DNA of 64,000 bases from Shewanella maritima. Its GTDB lineage: Bacteria; Pseudomonadota; Gammaproteobacteria; Enterobacterales; Shewanellaceae. Shown here in pieces: positions 1-9,471 of the stretch (within the stretch, counting starts at the first letter, position 1; each line of letters starts with the position of its first letter). A program made the position numbers and the translations under genes. Under the pieces are notes generated by a model. That model ran no database searches, had not been told where the DNA came from, and saw only the letters and a list, made by a program, of their open reading frames with translations. Location: NCBI RefSeq assembly GCF_004295345.1, contig NZ_CP036200.1, forward strand, positions 2,717,001-2,781,000, in the 5' to 3' direction.

Positions 1-2
1 TC

Positions 3-1052
3 ACCTTTAGACGTGAAAAGAGCTTTAGCGTGCTAACCAGCGACGCGCATAAGTTGTTTGGTCTGTGGGGTAGTGTATTTCACTTAGTTATTGGTTTTAC
101 AGGTGCTTTCCTAGGCTTAGCGACGGTTATTTTACTACCTGCAGCAGCCTACGTGAGCTTTAATGGTGACCAAGACAAGCTAGTCGAAACCTTTACCGCC
201 ATGCCTGAGCCCGTTATTAGTCAGGAGTATCAACCGACAGAAATCGCCTCGATTATGTCGAGCATTGAGCAAATTGACCAAAAAGCAGTGTTGATGGACT
301 TAACTCTGATGGCGCTTAATGACAAAAACTCAGTGGTGTATGCCCGCATGATGGGTGGGGAGAACTTTGCATCTGAGCTGCTTGAATACAAGGGCAACGG
401 TGAGTTTGCTAAGTCTATGTCTAGTCTTGGTGATATCAATGGTTGGGCTATTACAGTGATTGAGTGGCTGTTCCCGTTGCACTTCGGTAACTTCTCAGGC
501 GTATTCGTGAAGTTCCTTTGGGGCTTTTTGGGTTTATCAACCGCGTTAATACCCTTGTCTGGTGTAATGATGTGGCTAGCCAAGCGCAGCCGCGGCAATA
601 ACAGTGACTTATCGCCAATTGCTTATCAGCGTTGGAACCGCTTTGTTATCGGCTCATGCGGCGGTATTGTGCTGGCTTGTGCTGCAATGTTCCCAGCACA
701 GGTAATATTAAATGCGACAGTTGTTGGTGTTGCGCAAAACAGTTGGTTTGCGCCTATCTTCTTTGGTAGTTGGGTCGCGTGGTTAGTGCTGTGCATTCTA
801 CCTATCGAGTATCGTCGTTTGCTCAAAGCCAATACCTTGTTAGTCGCATTGCTGCTAACTGTCATTATGCCGTTAAAGCTATTTACGGTGGATGGCTACT
901 TAGGATATCTATTTAGCGCCAAATACAGCTTGGTTGCGGCAATTGATGTGAGCTTTTTAATTTTAGGCTTACTTAGCTTTTATGTTGCAGGCAAGGTGAA
1001 AACCCAGTCGATGGCGATGAATACAGAAGTGTTAGAGGAGAAAAGCGCATGA
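3..1052 (+). CDS. PepSY-associated membrane protein, 5' truncated
   Basis: The reading frame is open to the left edge, so the N-terminus lies outside the window; the GTG at position 30 is probably internal. The visible part starts just before a transmembrane helix (HKLFGLWGSVFHLVIGFTGA), followed by a periplasmic loop and four or more further hydrophobic segments. This matches the C-terminal part of PepSY_TM family proteins, inner-membrane proteins often found beside TonB-dependent siderophore receptors and involved in periplasmic iron reduction. That role is inferred from the family; no receptor gene is visible here. The stop overlaps the next start (ATGA), so the two genes are translationally coupled. 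Confidence 0.7.
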   Translation, partial: TFRREKSFSVLTSDAHKLFGLWGSVFHLVIGFTGAFLGLATVILLPAAAYVSFNGDQDKLVETFTAMPEPVISQEYQPTEIASIMSSIEQIDQKAVLMDLTLMALNDKNSVVYARMMGGENFASELLEYKGNGEFAKSMSSLGDINGWAITVIEWLFPLHFGNFSGVFVKFLWGFLGLSTALIPLSGVMMWLAKRSRGNNSDLSPIAYQRWNRFVIGSCGGIVLACAAMFPAQVILNATVVGVAQNSWFAPIFFGSWVAWLVLCILPIEYRRLLKANTLLVALLLTVIMPLKLFTVDGYLGYLFSAKYSLVAAIDVSFLILGLLSFYVAGKVKTQSMAMNTEVLEEKSA

Positions 1053-1273
1053 TGTACTTGGGTTTTATGCTCATTCTGGCAAGTTTTTGGGTACTGAGAA
1101 AGTCCACATTGCCTGCAGCGTTAAACTGGGGCATTGCGGGTGGCTTAGTGGTGGCGGCTTTGGCCATTAATGTGCAAGCGCTTGGTATGGCGCCCGCCAT
1201 TGTCACCTTTATTGCGAGTCTATTTTTAGCGGGCATTGTAATTGCCATGTTTACTAAGGGTAATACGCGCTAG
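1049..1273 (+). CDS. small hydrophobic membrane protein
   Basis: A 74-residue protein that is almost wholly hydrophobic, with two or three predicted membrane segments, ending in a short basic tail (KGNTR). It overlaps the preceding PepSY gene by 4 bases. Short membrane proteins of the DUF3325/DUF3649 kind commonly accompany PepSY proteins in siderophore-utilisation operons. This one sits in the right place, but I cannot assign it to a named family by eye. A rho-independent terminator follows. Confidence 0.6.
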   Translation: MMYLGFMLILASFWVLRKSTLPAALNWGIAGGLVVAALAINVQALGMAPAIVTFIASLFLAGIVIAMFTKGNTR

Positions 1274-1302
1274 TAGCTAGCCGAGCCGTTTTAAATTTAT
1301 TA

Positions 1303-1336
1303 ATGCCCTGTAATAAGTAATTACAGGGCATTTTTT
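1303..1336 (+). terminator. rho-independent terminator
   Basis: Perfect 12-bp stem ATGCCCTGTAAT / ATTACAGGGCAT with a 5-base loop, followed by a T run. It ends the PepSY operon and may also serve the convergent LysR gene. Confidence 0.9.
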
Positions 1337-1353
1337 ATTGGGAAGGGGTCAAT

Positions 1354-2307
1354 CTATAGGTTTTCATCAATCCGATTAGAGATAATATCGCGGATCCATT
1401 TGTGCCCAGGTTCGGCGTTGTTGCGCTCGTGCCACAGTAATACATATTCCATTGGAATAAACTCAAACGGTAGCTCGATCAAGCTCAGCGGATATAACTT
1501 CATTGCATGTTTGGCAAAGCTAGATGGTAGGGTGAAAATCAAATCTGTATGGGCACACAAGCTGGCCGCGCCATAAAAGTCAGGTAAGGTGACGGAGATC
1601 TTGCGAGTTAGGTTTTGCTCGGCAAGATAGTAGTCCATCGCCCACCAGTCTTTACCCTCACAGCGCACTTGTACATGGTATAAATCAAGGTAATCGGCAA
1701 TTTGCCATTGTTGGTTTTGCACTTTCTCCAGTATTGGGTGGTCATCTCGTACTAAGCACACTTGGCGGTCTTGAAATAGACTTTGCTGCTCTATGCCTTC
1801 TGGGAGTTGGTCGAACTGCTTATCGGCTTGCGGGTGAATGTCGCGCCCGGTTATACCAAAGTCAATTTGCCCGAGTTGCAAGTCCTGCAGCGAGTTTTGA
1901 TTCCACACGTATGAGTCGAGTTTCAGCTGTGGTGCTTGCTTGAGTAACGGGCCAATGAACAACGGGAACAAGGTTTCATAAGCACTCTCAACCATGGCAA
2001 ACGAGAAACGCCTTTGGCTGTCAGATGGTAAGAATGCTGGAGGTTGAGTGAGCTGATACAGACTTTGCAATAAATTGGGTAGCTGCTGACTTAGTATCTC
2101 CGCATGTGCTGTAGGCTTCAGGCCGTGAGCGGTGCGCTGAAATAACGGGTCGTCTAATGTATCACGTAAACGGTTTAAGCTTTTACTCACAGCCGACTGA
2201 CTAACATTTAAGCGACTTGCGGCGCGGGTCACACTTTGTTCTTCAAGTAGTACTTGTAAGATAACCAATAAATTGAGATCAATACGAGCAAGCTTATCGA
2301 TATGCAC
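1354..2307 (-). CDS. LysR-family transcriptional regulator
   Basis: 317 residues, the normal LysR length. The N-terminal winged helix-turn-helix is clear (residues about 8-65: LNLLVILQVLLEEQSVTRAA, then SQSAVSKSLNRLRD), followed by an effector-binding domain of the LysR substrate-binding type. It is transcribed divergently from the efflux gene at 2421, with 113 bp between the starts. This is the classical arrangement for a LysR protein controlling its neighbour, so the efflux gene is the likely target (inference). The ligand is unknown. Confidence 0.88.
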   Translation of the reverse strand: MHIDKLARIDLNLLVILQVLLEEQSVTRAASRLNVSQSAVSKSLNRLRDTLDDPLFQRTAHGLKPTAHAEILSQQLPNLLQSLYQLTQPPAFLPSDSQRRFSFAMVESAYETLFPLFIGPLLKQAPQLKLDSYVWNQNSLQDLQLGQIDFGITGRDIHPQADKQFDQLPEGIEQQSLFQDRQVCLVRDDHPILEKVQNQQWQIADYLDLYHVQVRCEGKDWWAMDYYLAEQNLTRKISVTLPDFYGAASLCAHTDLIFTLPSSFAKHAMKLYPLSLIELPFEFIPMEYVLLWHERNNAEPGHKWIRDIISNRIDENL

Positions 2308-2420
2308 CAGATATTCCTATATGGAAATTTACTTAGGATTATATACCATTTCTGTTCATATCAATGCTCAACTAAAATAATAGCGTTATTTTTGTTTAAA
2401 CCTTTTCATTTGAGCCGAAT

Positions 2421-3619
2421 ATGAAGCGAAATCTGTTCCCAACCCTAATGATGATGGTGCTATTAAGCCCATTAGCCATTGATATCTATTTGCCGTCTAT
2501 GCCAACAATGGCAACGGACTATGGTGTTGAGCACCACGACGTGCAATCAACCCTGGTGCTATTTATGCTGGCTATGGGGGTGGGGCAGATATTAATTGGA
2601 CCGTTAGCGGATAGATTCGGTCGTAGACCAATCGCGCTATTTGGTATCTTGCTTTATGGCTTTAGCAGCTTGTTTGGCGCGATGACCGAGCAGTTTGAGC
2701 TGCTGCAGCTAGCGCGTATTTTGCAAGGTGTGGGTGCCTGTTCAACCTCGATTGTTGTGTTCAGTGCTGTGCGCGATTGTTATGACAAGCAGCAAAGCGT
2801 GACCATGTATAGCTATTTGAATGGTGCTATTTGTGTAGTGCCAGCGCTAGCGCCAACTTTGGGTGGCTTACTTGCCATGCAATTTGGCTGGCGATCAACC
2901 TTTATTTTTATGGCTGCCTACGCCGTGATTGTGCTGCTAGTGGTTGCGTTTGCATTTCCTGAAACTCGCCCGCAAAACACTGACAGCAGTGGCAAGTTAT
3001 TTCGTTGGGCGCGTTATAAACCTGTGCTTAGCGATTCGCACTTCTTGTTTTATGCCGGTGCCTGCATGGTGTCGATGGCATCAATCCTATGTTACGTGTC
3101 TTACTCATCGATTTGGTTGATTGGTCATCTAGGTGTATCTGAGCTGACGTTTAGTGGCTTATTTGGCGTTAATGCTGCAATCAATATTGTTGCTTGTTTT
3201 GCTGCGCCAGTGCTTATCAAGCGTATTGGTAATCGACCTGGTGTGATTGTCGCGTTTGCGCTAATGCTGAGCGCAGCTGTGATTGAAATTGCCCTGCAAC
3301 TATGGGGCCGCAAACAGGCATGGCGGCTGCACTTAGTTTTATGATGCCCATGGTACTCTTGTGTATTGGTTTTGCTGCAGTGCTCGGCCCTGCAACTACT
3401 ATGGCGCTAGCTGGGTTTGGTGAGCGTGCTGGTACCGCTGCAGCCATGCTTGGCTTTATTCAAATGGCAGGCGCATCGGTATTAACCGGACTAATTCAAC
3501 AAACGAGTTTGACTGCACCTTGGGCTGTAGTGGTGATTATGGGCGGCAGCTCACTACTGTATTTGCTTATGATGGCGATGCCTAAATTGAGTCACCTGCA
3601 CCAAGAACAGCATCCGTAG
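2421..3619 (+). pseudogene. Bcr/CflA-type MFS drug efflux transporter, frameshifted
   Basis: The first frame (2421-3344, 307 codons) gives MFS helices 1 to about 9, with the motif GPLADRFGRRP after helix 2 and the family start LSPLAIDIYLPSMPTM. It then runs into unrelated residues. The remaining helices continue in another frame (to 3619). The join is at the G run 3304-3307: adding one G gives LQLWGPQTGMAAALSF and a 399-residue protein, the usual Bcr/CflA length. These are 12-helix proton-driven exporters of drugs or small metabolites. The frameshift is either a real one-base deletion or a sequencing error in the G run. It is divergent from a LysR gene. Confidence 0.85.
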
Positions 3620-3755
3620 CTGGTTACGTTATGCATCACAATTTACAAGCCAGATTTTTGAAAACGATTTAATCTGGCTTGTTGAGATCAGTAGCCCTAG
3701 ATCGGTTACACTCATACCTACCTAGTTTACTACAATCTTTAATTAGGTTGACCTT

Positions 3756-4358
3756 GTGACCAAACGCGCTATTTGCCCTAACTGTCTTTACCCGCAATCA
3801 GCTTGTATTTGTGCTGCTATTAAAAAGATGACAGCGCAAACCGAAGTGATTGTGATGCAGCATCCATCTGAAACCAAGCATGCGAAGAACAGTGTGCGCT
3901 TGATGCAGTTGGTGATGCCAAAGCTGCGAGTAGAAGTGGGCGAGAATCAACAAGACTTTGTTGAGCTTAGGGCGTATTTGAGCGAGCAAAGCAAGCCGAT
4001 TTACTTGCTGTACCCCAACGATAATAGCCAAAGCGCTGCAGAGGCGAATGCACCTAAGGATTGTATATTATTGTTGCTCGATGGCACCTGGAAAAAAGCT
4101 TATCGTATGTTGCAGCTTAATCCTTGGTTACTTGAACTGTCTGCGCTGCATTTAGATGTTGCTAACGCATCAAAGTACACCATTCGTAAAGCTAAGCGCG
4201 AAGATAGTTTATCAACCTTGGAAGCCACAGCGATTATGCTAAACGAGTTAGATAGACAGCTGGATACTCAGCCATTATTTGCAGCCTTAGAGGCAATGGT
4301 GCAACATAGGCTGCAAGCTATGCCAAAGGACGTGCAACAGCGTTATCAGACTAAGTAG
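3756..4358 (+). CDS. tapT: DTW-domain tRNA-uridine aminocarboxypropyltransferase
   Basis: 200 residues. Family features visible are the N-terminal cysteine cluster (C7, C10, C17, C19), the HP motif (QHPSE, residues 35-39), and the signature D-G-T-W at 109-112 followed by KKAYRM. E. coli TapT (YfiP) transfers the aminocarboxypropyl group of S-adenosylmethionine to uridine 47 of tRNAs (acp3U). There are several DTW subfamilies, so the exact target position is an inference. The start is GTG at 3756. It stands alone, about 60 bp before the next gene. Confidence 0.8.
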   Translation: MTKRAICPNCLYPQSACICAAIKKMTAQTEVIVMQHPSETKHAKNSVRLMQLVMPKLRVEVGENQQDFVELRAYLSEQSKPIYLLYPNDNSQSAAEANAPKDCILLLLDGTWKKAYRMLQLNPWLLELSALHLDVANASKYTIRKAKREDSLSTLEATAIMLNELDRQLDTQPLFAALEAMVQHRLQAMPKDVQQRYQTK

Positions 4359-4415
4359 TTTATAATTGCGAGCCGTTGGCAATAAGGCTGTAAGTTAACA
4401 AGGAGTAGGACAGAT

Positions 4416-4820
4416 ATGACAATCAAAAATACTGGCTCAGTTTTATTAACTGGCTTGCTGTTCATTAGTCCGATTTTCATAAGCTCGTTGCTCATAAGCA
4501 CTGCAGCTAGTGCTAGCGACAAGCCTAAGCTGAAAATGACCTTATCTGACAAACTCAGCGAAGATCAAAAAACTTACCATAAGACGGAAAATGAGCAGCT
4601 TGAAAAGGCGCGTAAAGCGGCGGCTGAAACGGCTAAACGCGAGCTTGATGTGTTGTCACATCAACAAAATGGTGAGTGGGAACAAGAGCAGCGTGATAAG
4701 GCTCAGGCGCAGTTCAATGAACGTAAATCCCGTGAGCAAAAGTACCTACAGGAAGCGCAGCAAGCTGCCAAGAAAGAACGTAAAATTATCAAGAAAATGT
4801 CGCCAGAAACCAAAGATTAG
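4416..4820 (+). CDS. exported coiled-coil protein of unknown function
   Basis: 134 residues with a good Shine-Dalgarno (AAGGAG, 4400-4405). The N-terminal hydrophobic segment (residues 8-32), ending in TAASAS, looks like a signal peptide. The rest is highly charged and rich in Lys, Glu, Gln and Ala (residues 40-130), predicting a long helix or coiled coil. No family is recognised. It would be periplasmic. Confidence 0.6.
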   Translation: MTIKNTGSVLLTGLLFISPIFISSLLISTAASASDKPKLKMTLSDKLSEDQKTYHKTENEQLEKARKAAAETAKRELDVLSHQQNGEWEQEQRDKAQAQFNERKSREQKYLQEAQQAAKKERKIIKKMSPETKD

Positions 4821-4894
4821 TTAGCTTTGGTGCTGCAGCTCCTAGTGTTGTTAGCTATAACGCCTTAAACTCAATAAATAAGTAATACCGCTTT

Positions 4895-5554
4895 ATGTCT
4901 CAATGTCCTCTTTGTCTTAGCGCTGATTTGCAAGCATTCCATCAAGATAAAAAACGTCATTATCTGCAGTGTCAGCAATGTAAGTTGGTGACTGTACCCG
5001 CTGAATATCACCTGTGCGAAGCGGATGAAAAAGCCTTTTATGACTTACATGACAATGATGTTGCTGACGAGGGTTACCAGCGTTTTTTATCTCGCACCTT
5101 AACGCCGCTACTCGATAAAGTTTTGGCTAATGAAAGCCATGGGGATGCTAGCGATATTATCGGCCTAGATTTTGGCTGTGGTGAAGGCGCGGTATTAAGT
5201 CAAATGGCGGCAAAGCAAGGTGTGAAGGTGATGAACTATGACCTTTATTACCACAATGACCCAAGCCTGCTTGCGCTACAATTTGATTTTATTAGCATGA
5301 CCGAGGTGATAGAGCATGTGCATGATGCCAAGGCGCTGATTACGCAACTAAGTGCAATGCTCAAAGCTGGTGGCACCTTAGCCATTATGACTAAGCGCGT
5401 GTTAGGACAAGCTGAGTTTGTTAACTGGCACTACAAGAATGACCCAACACATATCAATTTCTACTCTGAAGCCACCTTTGAGTGGCTAGCCCGTGAGCTT
5501 GGCTGGCAACTAGAAGTGATCGGCAAAGACGTAGTGTTCTTCACTAAGCCTTGA
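4895..5554 (+). CDS. SAM-dependent methyltransferase with N-terminal zinc ribbon
   Basis: 219 residues. An N-terminal four-cysteine ribbon (C4, C7, C26, C29) precedes a class I methyltransferase fold. Motif I is LDFGCGEGAV (91-100), and the post-motif FDFISMTEVIEHVHD is typical of Methyltransf_11/23 proteins. The substrate cannot be told from sequence. Confidence 0.8.
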   Translation: MSQCPLCLSADLQAFHQDKKRHYLQCQQCKLVTVPAEYHLCEADEKAFYDLHDNDVADEGYQRFLSRTLTPLLDKVLANESHGDASDIIGLDFGCGEGAVLSQMAAKQGVKVMNYDLYYHNDPSLLALQFDFISMTEVIEHVHDAKALITQLSAMLKAGGTLAIMTKRVLGQAEFVNWHYKNDPTHINFYSEATFEWLARELGWQLEVIGKDVVFFTKP

Positions 5555-5862
5555 TTAAATCCTGACTAATTCTTGACTAAATCCAAAAAAAAGCCTGCTC
5601 CTTACTTGGGTTAACACTAAGAGCCTAGGACTATTGTCCCGTTAAGTCTGCAAATTTGTTTACATATTCAGATACAAATCAATCCCTCCTCTCGCCTGAT
5701 TGCGGTTAACAAACTGAGTCTAAAAGGGTAATTTATGCTGCAGGTGATTGCCTTTTGTGAGTTTTAGCAGTCTCTAGGCTCGATGATAGCTCACTACCGT
5801 GTTAGAACAGCATCACATACCGATGGAATAGCTCCAATCATGGAGCTGGAAAGGAGAAATTA
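5555..5862 (+). other. intergenic region with 5'-UTR hairpin
   Basis: No gene seen. Directly before the Shine-Dalgarno of the M16 operon is a perfect 7-bp hairpin (AGCTCCA-atca-TGGAGCT, 5830-5847), which may influence translation or mRNA stability of the protease operon. Confidence 0.4.
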
Positions 5863-7188
5863 ATGAAACGCATACTTACGGCGTTAACCCTGTCACTTGG
5901 GCTATTTACAGCAAGTGCGCAGGCGACAACTGCTGCCGATGTTGACAGTTTCACCCTAGATAATGGGATGAAAATCATGGTGTTAGAGGATAGCTCAATC
6001 CCTAATGCTAATATGTACTTATTTTGGAAAGTCGGCTCGCGCAATGAAGTACCTGGCATTACCGGTATTTCACACTTCTTTGAACACATGATGTTCAATG
6101 GCTCGAAAAAGTACGGCCCTAAGATGTTTGACCGCACTATGGAAGCCGCTGGTGGTGCTAACAATGCGTACACCACAGAAAACCTCACCGTTTATACCGA
6201 CTGGTTCCCAGCTAACGCTCTAGAAACTATTTTTGATCTTGAAGCGGACCGCATTCAACACCTTGATATTGACCCAAAGATGGTTGAGTCAGAGCGTGGT
6301 GTAGTTCAGTCTGAGCGTTTAACAGGTTTAGAAAACTCAAACTGGCGCGCAATCAATGAAGCTGTGAAAGGCGTTGCTTTTCAGGCGCATCCATACCGCT
6401 GGTCGGTGATTGGTCATGAGTCTGACATCGCTGCCTGGAGCCTTGAAGATCTTAAGCAGTATCACAAAACTTACTACGCACCGAACAATGCTGTGGTGGT
6501 GATCGCTGGTGATGTAAAGCTTGCTGAAGTTAAGCGTCTAGCTAACCAGTACTTTGCGCCAATTCCTGCACAAGAGCCGCCGCAAGAGGTGCGCACCGTT
6601 GAGCCGCTGCAAAAAGGTGAGCGTCGAGTATTCTTGCGTAAAGAGTCAGTCAGTACACCAAATGTGATGCTGGCTTACCACGTGCCTGCAACCAGCCACG
6701 CCGACTACTACGCGCTTGATTTATTAACGGCAATTCTTAGTCAGGGCAATAGCTCGCGTTTATACCAAGCATTGGTAGACAAGCAAATTGCTGTTGCTGC
6801 TGATACTTACATGCCAATGTCGTTCGACCCAAACCTGTTCTACATCATGACTGTTGCTAACCAGGGTGTCACGGCAAAAGAGCTCGAACTGGAAACGATT
6901 GCGCAAATCAACAAGGTTGCCCGTGAAGGTGTCACTGAGCAAGAGCTAGAGAAGGTGAAAAACGCTAAGTTAATCAACTTCTACCGCACGATGGAAACCA
7001 TTAACGGTAAAGCCAATACCTTAGGTACGTACGAGTTATTCTTCGGCAGCTTTGAGCAGCTATTCAATGCGCCAGAGTCATACAGCAAGGTAACCGTGGA
7101 AGACATTCAGCGCGTAGCGCAAACCTATTTAGTTAGAGCGAATCGCTCGGTCGGTGTGTTAGCCGCAACAGAGGAGGCTGACCAATGA
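5863..7188 (+). CDS. M16 family zinc peptidase, catalytic subunit
   Basis: 441 residues with a signal peptide (cleavage after about residue 21, SAQA). The inverted zinc motif HxxEH is present as HFFEH (71-75), and the downstream glutamate region VESERGVVQSER supplies the third ligand. A second, non-catalytic half follows. It is a periplasmic insulinase-type endopeptidase for peptides or small proteins. It overlaps the next M16 gene by 4 bases. Bacterial M16B proteases often work as a heterodimer of one active and one inactive chain, which fits this pair. Shine-Dalgarno AAGGAG at 5851. Confidence 0.92.
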   Translation: MKRILTALTLSLGLFTASAQATTAADVDSFTLDNGMKIMVLEDSSIPNANMYLFWKVGSRNEVPGITGISHFFEHMMFNGSKKYGPKMFDRTMEAAGGANNAYTTENLTVYTDWFPANALETIFDLEADRIQHLDIDPKMVESERGVVQSERLTGLENSNWRAINEAVKGVAFQAHPYRWSVIGHESDIAAWSLEDLKQYHKTYYAPNNAVVVIAGDVKLAEVKRLANQYFAPIPAQEPPQEVRTVEPLQKGERRVFLRKESVSTPNVMLAYHVPATSHADYYALDLLTAILSQGNSSRLYQALVDKQIAVAADTYMPMSFDPNLFYIMTVANQGVTAKELELETIAQINKVAREGVTEQELEKVKNAKLINFYRTMETINGKANTLGTYELFFGSFEQLFNAPESYSKVTVEDIQRVAQTYLVRANRSVGVLAATEEADQ

Positions 7189-8627
7189 AGATCAAGCAAA
7201 CACTAACTCTATCAAGCTTAGTTTTAGCCTGCGCGCTAGGTGTAAGTGGTTGTAATAGCACAACCGATACCAGCAGTGCCTCTGCGGCTGTGGTGAGCAA
7301 TTCATTTGCAATGCCAGCCTATGAAACCGTGACCTTAGAAAACGGCTTAACCCTTAAGCTAATGGTTAAAAAAGAGGTGCCGCTAATTACCTTTAACGCC
7401 GTGGTTAAAGTGGGTGCAGTAAACGACGCTGTGCCAGGTATTGCGAATCTCACCGCCAATGCTCTAATGCTAGGTGCTGGTGGTAAGTCTAAGTCGCAAA
7501 TTGAGCAAGAGCTTGATTTTATTGGCGCAAAAATCGCGACATCAGGCGCGATGGATGGCAGCTATGTTAGCAGTAACTTCATGGCAAAAGACCTAAATAA
7601 GGTGCTGCCAATCTTTAACGATGTGCTGCGTAATCCCGACTTTGATGATGCTGAATTTGCCAAGCTAAAACAGCGTACCGTGGTTGGGCTAGCGCAAGAG
7701 AAAGAGAGTCCGCGCAGAGTAATTGGTCGCTACTACAACCAGCTGGTTTTTGGTAACCACCCATACGCGAATGCTCCATCGGGGTACGCTGGAAGCATCG
7801 AGGGTTTAACCGTTGAGCAGCTACGCAAGTTTCACCAAAGCTATTATCAACCAAGTAACACTGAAATTAGTGTCGTGGGTGACTTTGATTTAGCGAGTAT
7901 GAAACAGCAGTTAAAAGCGAGCTTTGAAGATTGGCAAAATGGTGCTGCAATTGCTGAGCCTGAGCTGGCTAAACATTTACCTGAGCTGAATAAGAGCCGA
8001 GTGATGCTGGTTGATAAACCAGATGCAATTGAAACCACCTTCTTAATCGGTGGTATGGGCGTGCGTAAAGACAATGCCGATTTGGTTGGATTAACCGTAG
8101 TAAACACCATTTTGGGTGGCCGTTTTACCTCATGGCTTAACGATGAGCTAAGGGTTAATGCCGGTCTAACTTATGGTGCGCGCTCAGCATTTGTTACTTA
8201 TAAAGATGCAGGTGTATTTAGAATTAGCACCTTTACTAAGTCTGCTACAACCAAAGAAGCCATCGATTTAGCGTTGAAAACCTACGCTCGCCTATGGGAG
8301 AAAGGGATTGACCAAGCGACGTTAGATTCTGCAAAAGCGTACGTGAAAGGCCAGTTCCCACCTAAGTTTGAAACCAATGGTCAGCTTGCTGCTTTGATGT
8401 CAGATCAATACCTGTATGGCTTTGGTGATGAATATATCAACGATTTCCAGAAGCGTGTTGATGGCTTAACCCTTGAAGAAGCACAAAGATTAGTTAAGCA
8501 GTATTTCCCACAAGATAAGCTGCAATATGTGCTGATTGGCAACGCCGAGAAAATTCGCGATATCGCTAAAGAGTACGGCGAAGTCACTGAAGTGGCGATT
8601 ACCGATCCAGGCTTTGGTGCTAAGTGA
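7185..8627 (+). CDS. M16 family protease-like lipoprotein, inactive subunit
   Basis: 480 residues. The signal peptide ends in a lipobox (LGVSGC, C23), so this is a lipoprotein. The M16 fold is recognisable, but the HxxEH motif is missing: the corresponding region reads NLTANALMLGAGG. The C-terminal substrate-binding R/Y region (NAGLTYGARSAF) is kept. By analogy with MPP alpha/beta and other M16B pairs, it should bind substrate and anchor the catalytic partner encoded just upstream (ATGA overlap). A terminator follows 38 bp downstream. Confidence 0.88.
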   Translation: MKIKQTLTLSSLVLACALGVSGCNSTTDTSSASAAVVSNSFAMPAYETVTLENGLTLKLMVKKEVPLITFNAVVKVGAVNDAVPGIANLTANALMLGAGGKSKSQIEQELDFIGAKIATSGAMDGSYVSSNFMAKDLNKVLPIFNDVLRNPDFDDAEFAKLKQRTVVGLAQEKESPRRVIGRYYNQLVFGNHPYANAPSGYAGSIEGLTVEQLRKFHQSYYQPSNTEISVVGDFDLASMKQQLKASFEDWQNGAAIAEPELAKHLPELNKSRVMLVDKPDAIETTFLIGGMGVRKDNADLVGLTVVNTILGGRFTSWLNDELRVNAGLTYGARSAFVTYKDAGVFRISTFTKSATTKEAIDLALKTYARLWEKGIDQATLDSAKAYVKGQFPPKFETNGQLAALMSDQYLYGFGDEYINDFQKRVDGLTLEEAQRLVKQYFPQDKLQYVLIGNAEKIRDIAKEYGEVTEVAITDPGFGAK

Positions 8628-8665
8628 TCTAATAAGTTTGGCTTAGCCAAGCCGTCTGTATAAAG

Positions 8666-8692
8666 CCGTCTAGGAACCCTAGGCGGTTTTTT
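8666..8692 (+). terminator. rho-independent terminator
   Basis: Stem CCGTCTAGG / CCTAGGCGG (one G-U pair), 3-base loop, followed by TTTTTT. It ends the M16 operon. Confidence 0.88.
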
Positions 8693-8826
8693 ATTGTGTC
8701 TAATTGGGCTAAAAGCACTAAAAAGTATTAAATTTACTCTGCGGGCGTCAGCAATTAGGTGTATATTTTTAGTTAAAACAATAACAGGCTCGAACAGGGA
8801 AGATATGGGCTCATTGGATATGAAGT

Positions 8827-9411
8827 ATGTCAGATTCAAAAGTTCACCCAATCAATGCTCACTCTGCTTTTAAGTCAGTTAGCGCCCCGAATCAATCTGC
8901 TCAGCAGCAGCTTACCCATGTGCACGAAACTATTAAACTCTTGCTGTTATCGATGGCGCAAATTGAGTTAAGTCTCACCGATGGCGAGCAAAATATGTCT
9001 GGGTTGGGGCAGTTGTTCACCGATATGGCGACCCATCAACAACAGGTCAATGATTACCTTAAGACCAAGCAAGATACTCCCGCGGAGATACTGCTTCATG
9101 GCCAACAGCTCGCTGATAAGGTCAATGAAGGAGTGATAGCTTTCCAGTTTTATGATCGTCTTTCTCAGCGTTTGCAGCATGTGACTACTGGGCTGGGTTT
9201 AACCGAAGAGATCTTAGCTGATGATACTAAACGTGGCAGTCATCTAGCCTGGCAACAAGTGAACCAAGAGATTAAGCAGACTTATTCGCTTGAATGTGAA
9301 AAGCATATGTTTGATTGTGTGCTTAAAGGCGTACCATTGCATGAGGCGCTTGAGCAATACAGAGCGCTGCACTCTGCTAAGGAAGAGCAAGATGACATTG
9401 AGCTGTTCTAA
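8827..9411 (+). CDS. unknown helical protein with CheZ-like DxxxQ motif
   Basis: 194 residues, predicted mostly helical, no signal peptide or membrane segment. Residues 106-118 (FQFYDRLSQRLQH) resemble the phosphatase helix of CheZ, where DFQDLTGQ carries the catalytic Asp and Gln in D-x-x-x-Q spacing; here they would be D110 and Q114. The C-terminus, EEQDDIELF, is acidic with a final hydrophobic pair, reminiscent of the CheY-binding tail of CheZ. Size (CheZ is about 214 residues) and helical character agree. The rest shows no obvious homology, so a receiver-dephosphorylating role is inference. No chemotaxis genes are nearby. Confidence 0.55.
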   Translation: MSDSKVHPINAHSAFKSVSAPNQSAQQQLTHVHETIKLLLLSMAQIELSLTDGEQNMSGLGQLFTDMATHQQQVNDYLKTKQDTPAEILLHGQQLADKVNEGVIAFQFYDRLSQRLQHVTTGLGLTEEILADDTKRGSHLAWQQVNQEIKQTYSLECEKHMFDCVLKGVPLHEALEQYRALHSAKEEQDDIELF

Positions 9412-9471
9412 CTAGCTTTTTTGACTTGCAGAACACTTGTCATCGAGCCGACATCACAAGCGCTAACTCGC

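Noticed and set aside
3280..3320. Programmed frameshift in the efflux gene
   Set aside because: No slippery heptamer, stop signal or stimulatory structure is evident; a one-base change in a G run is simpler.
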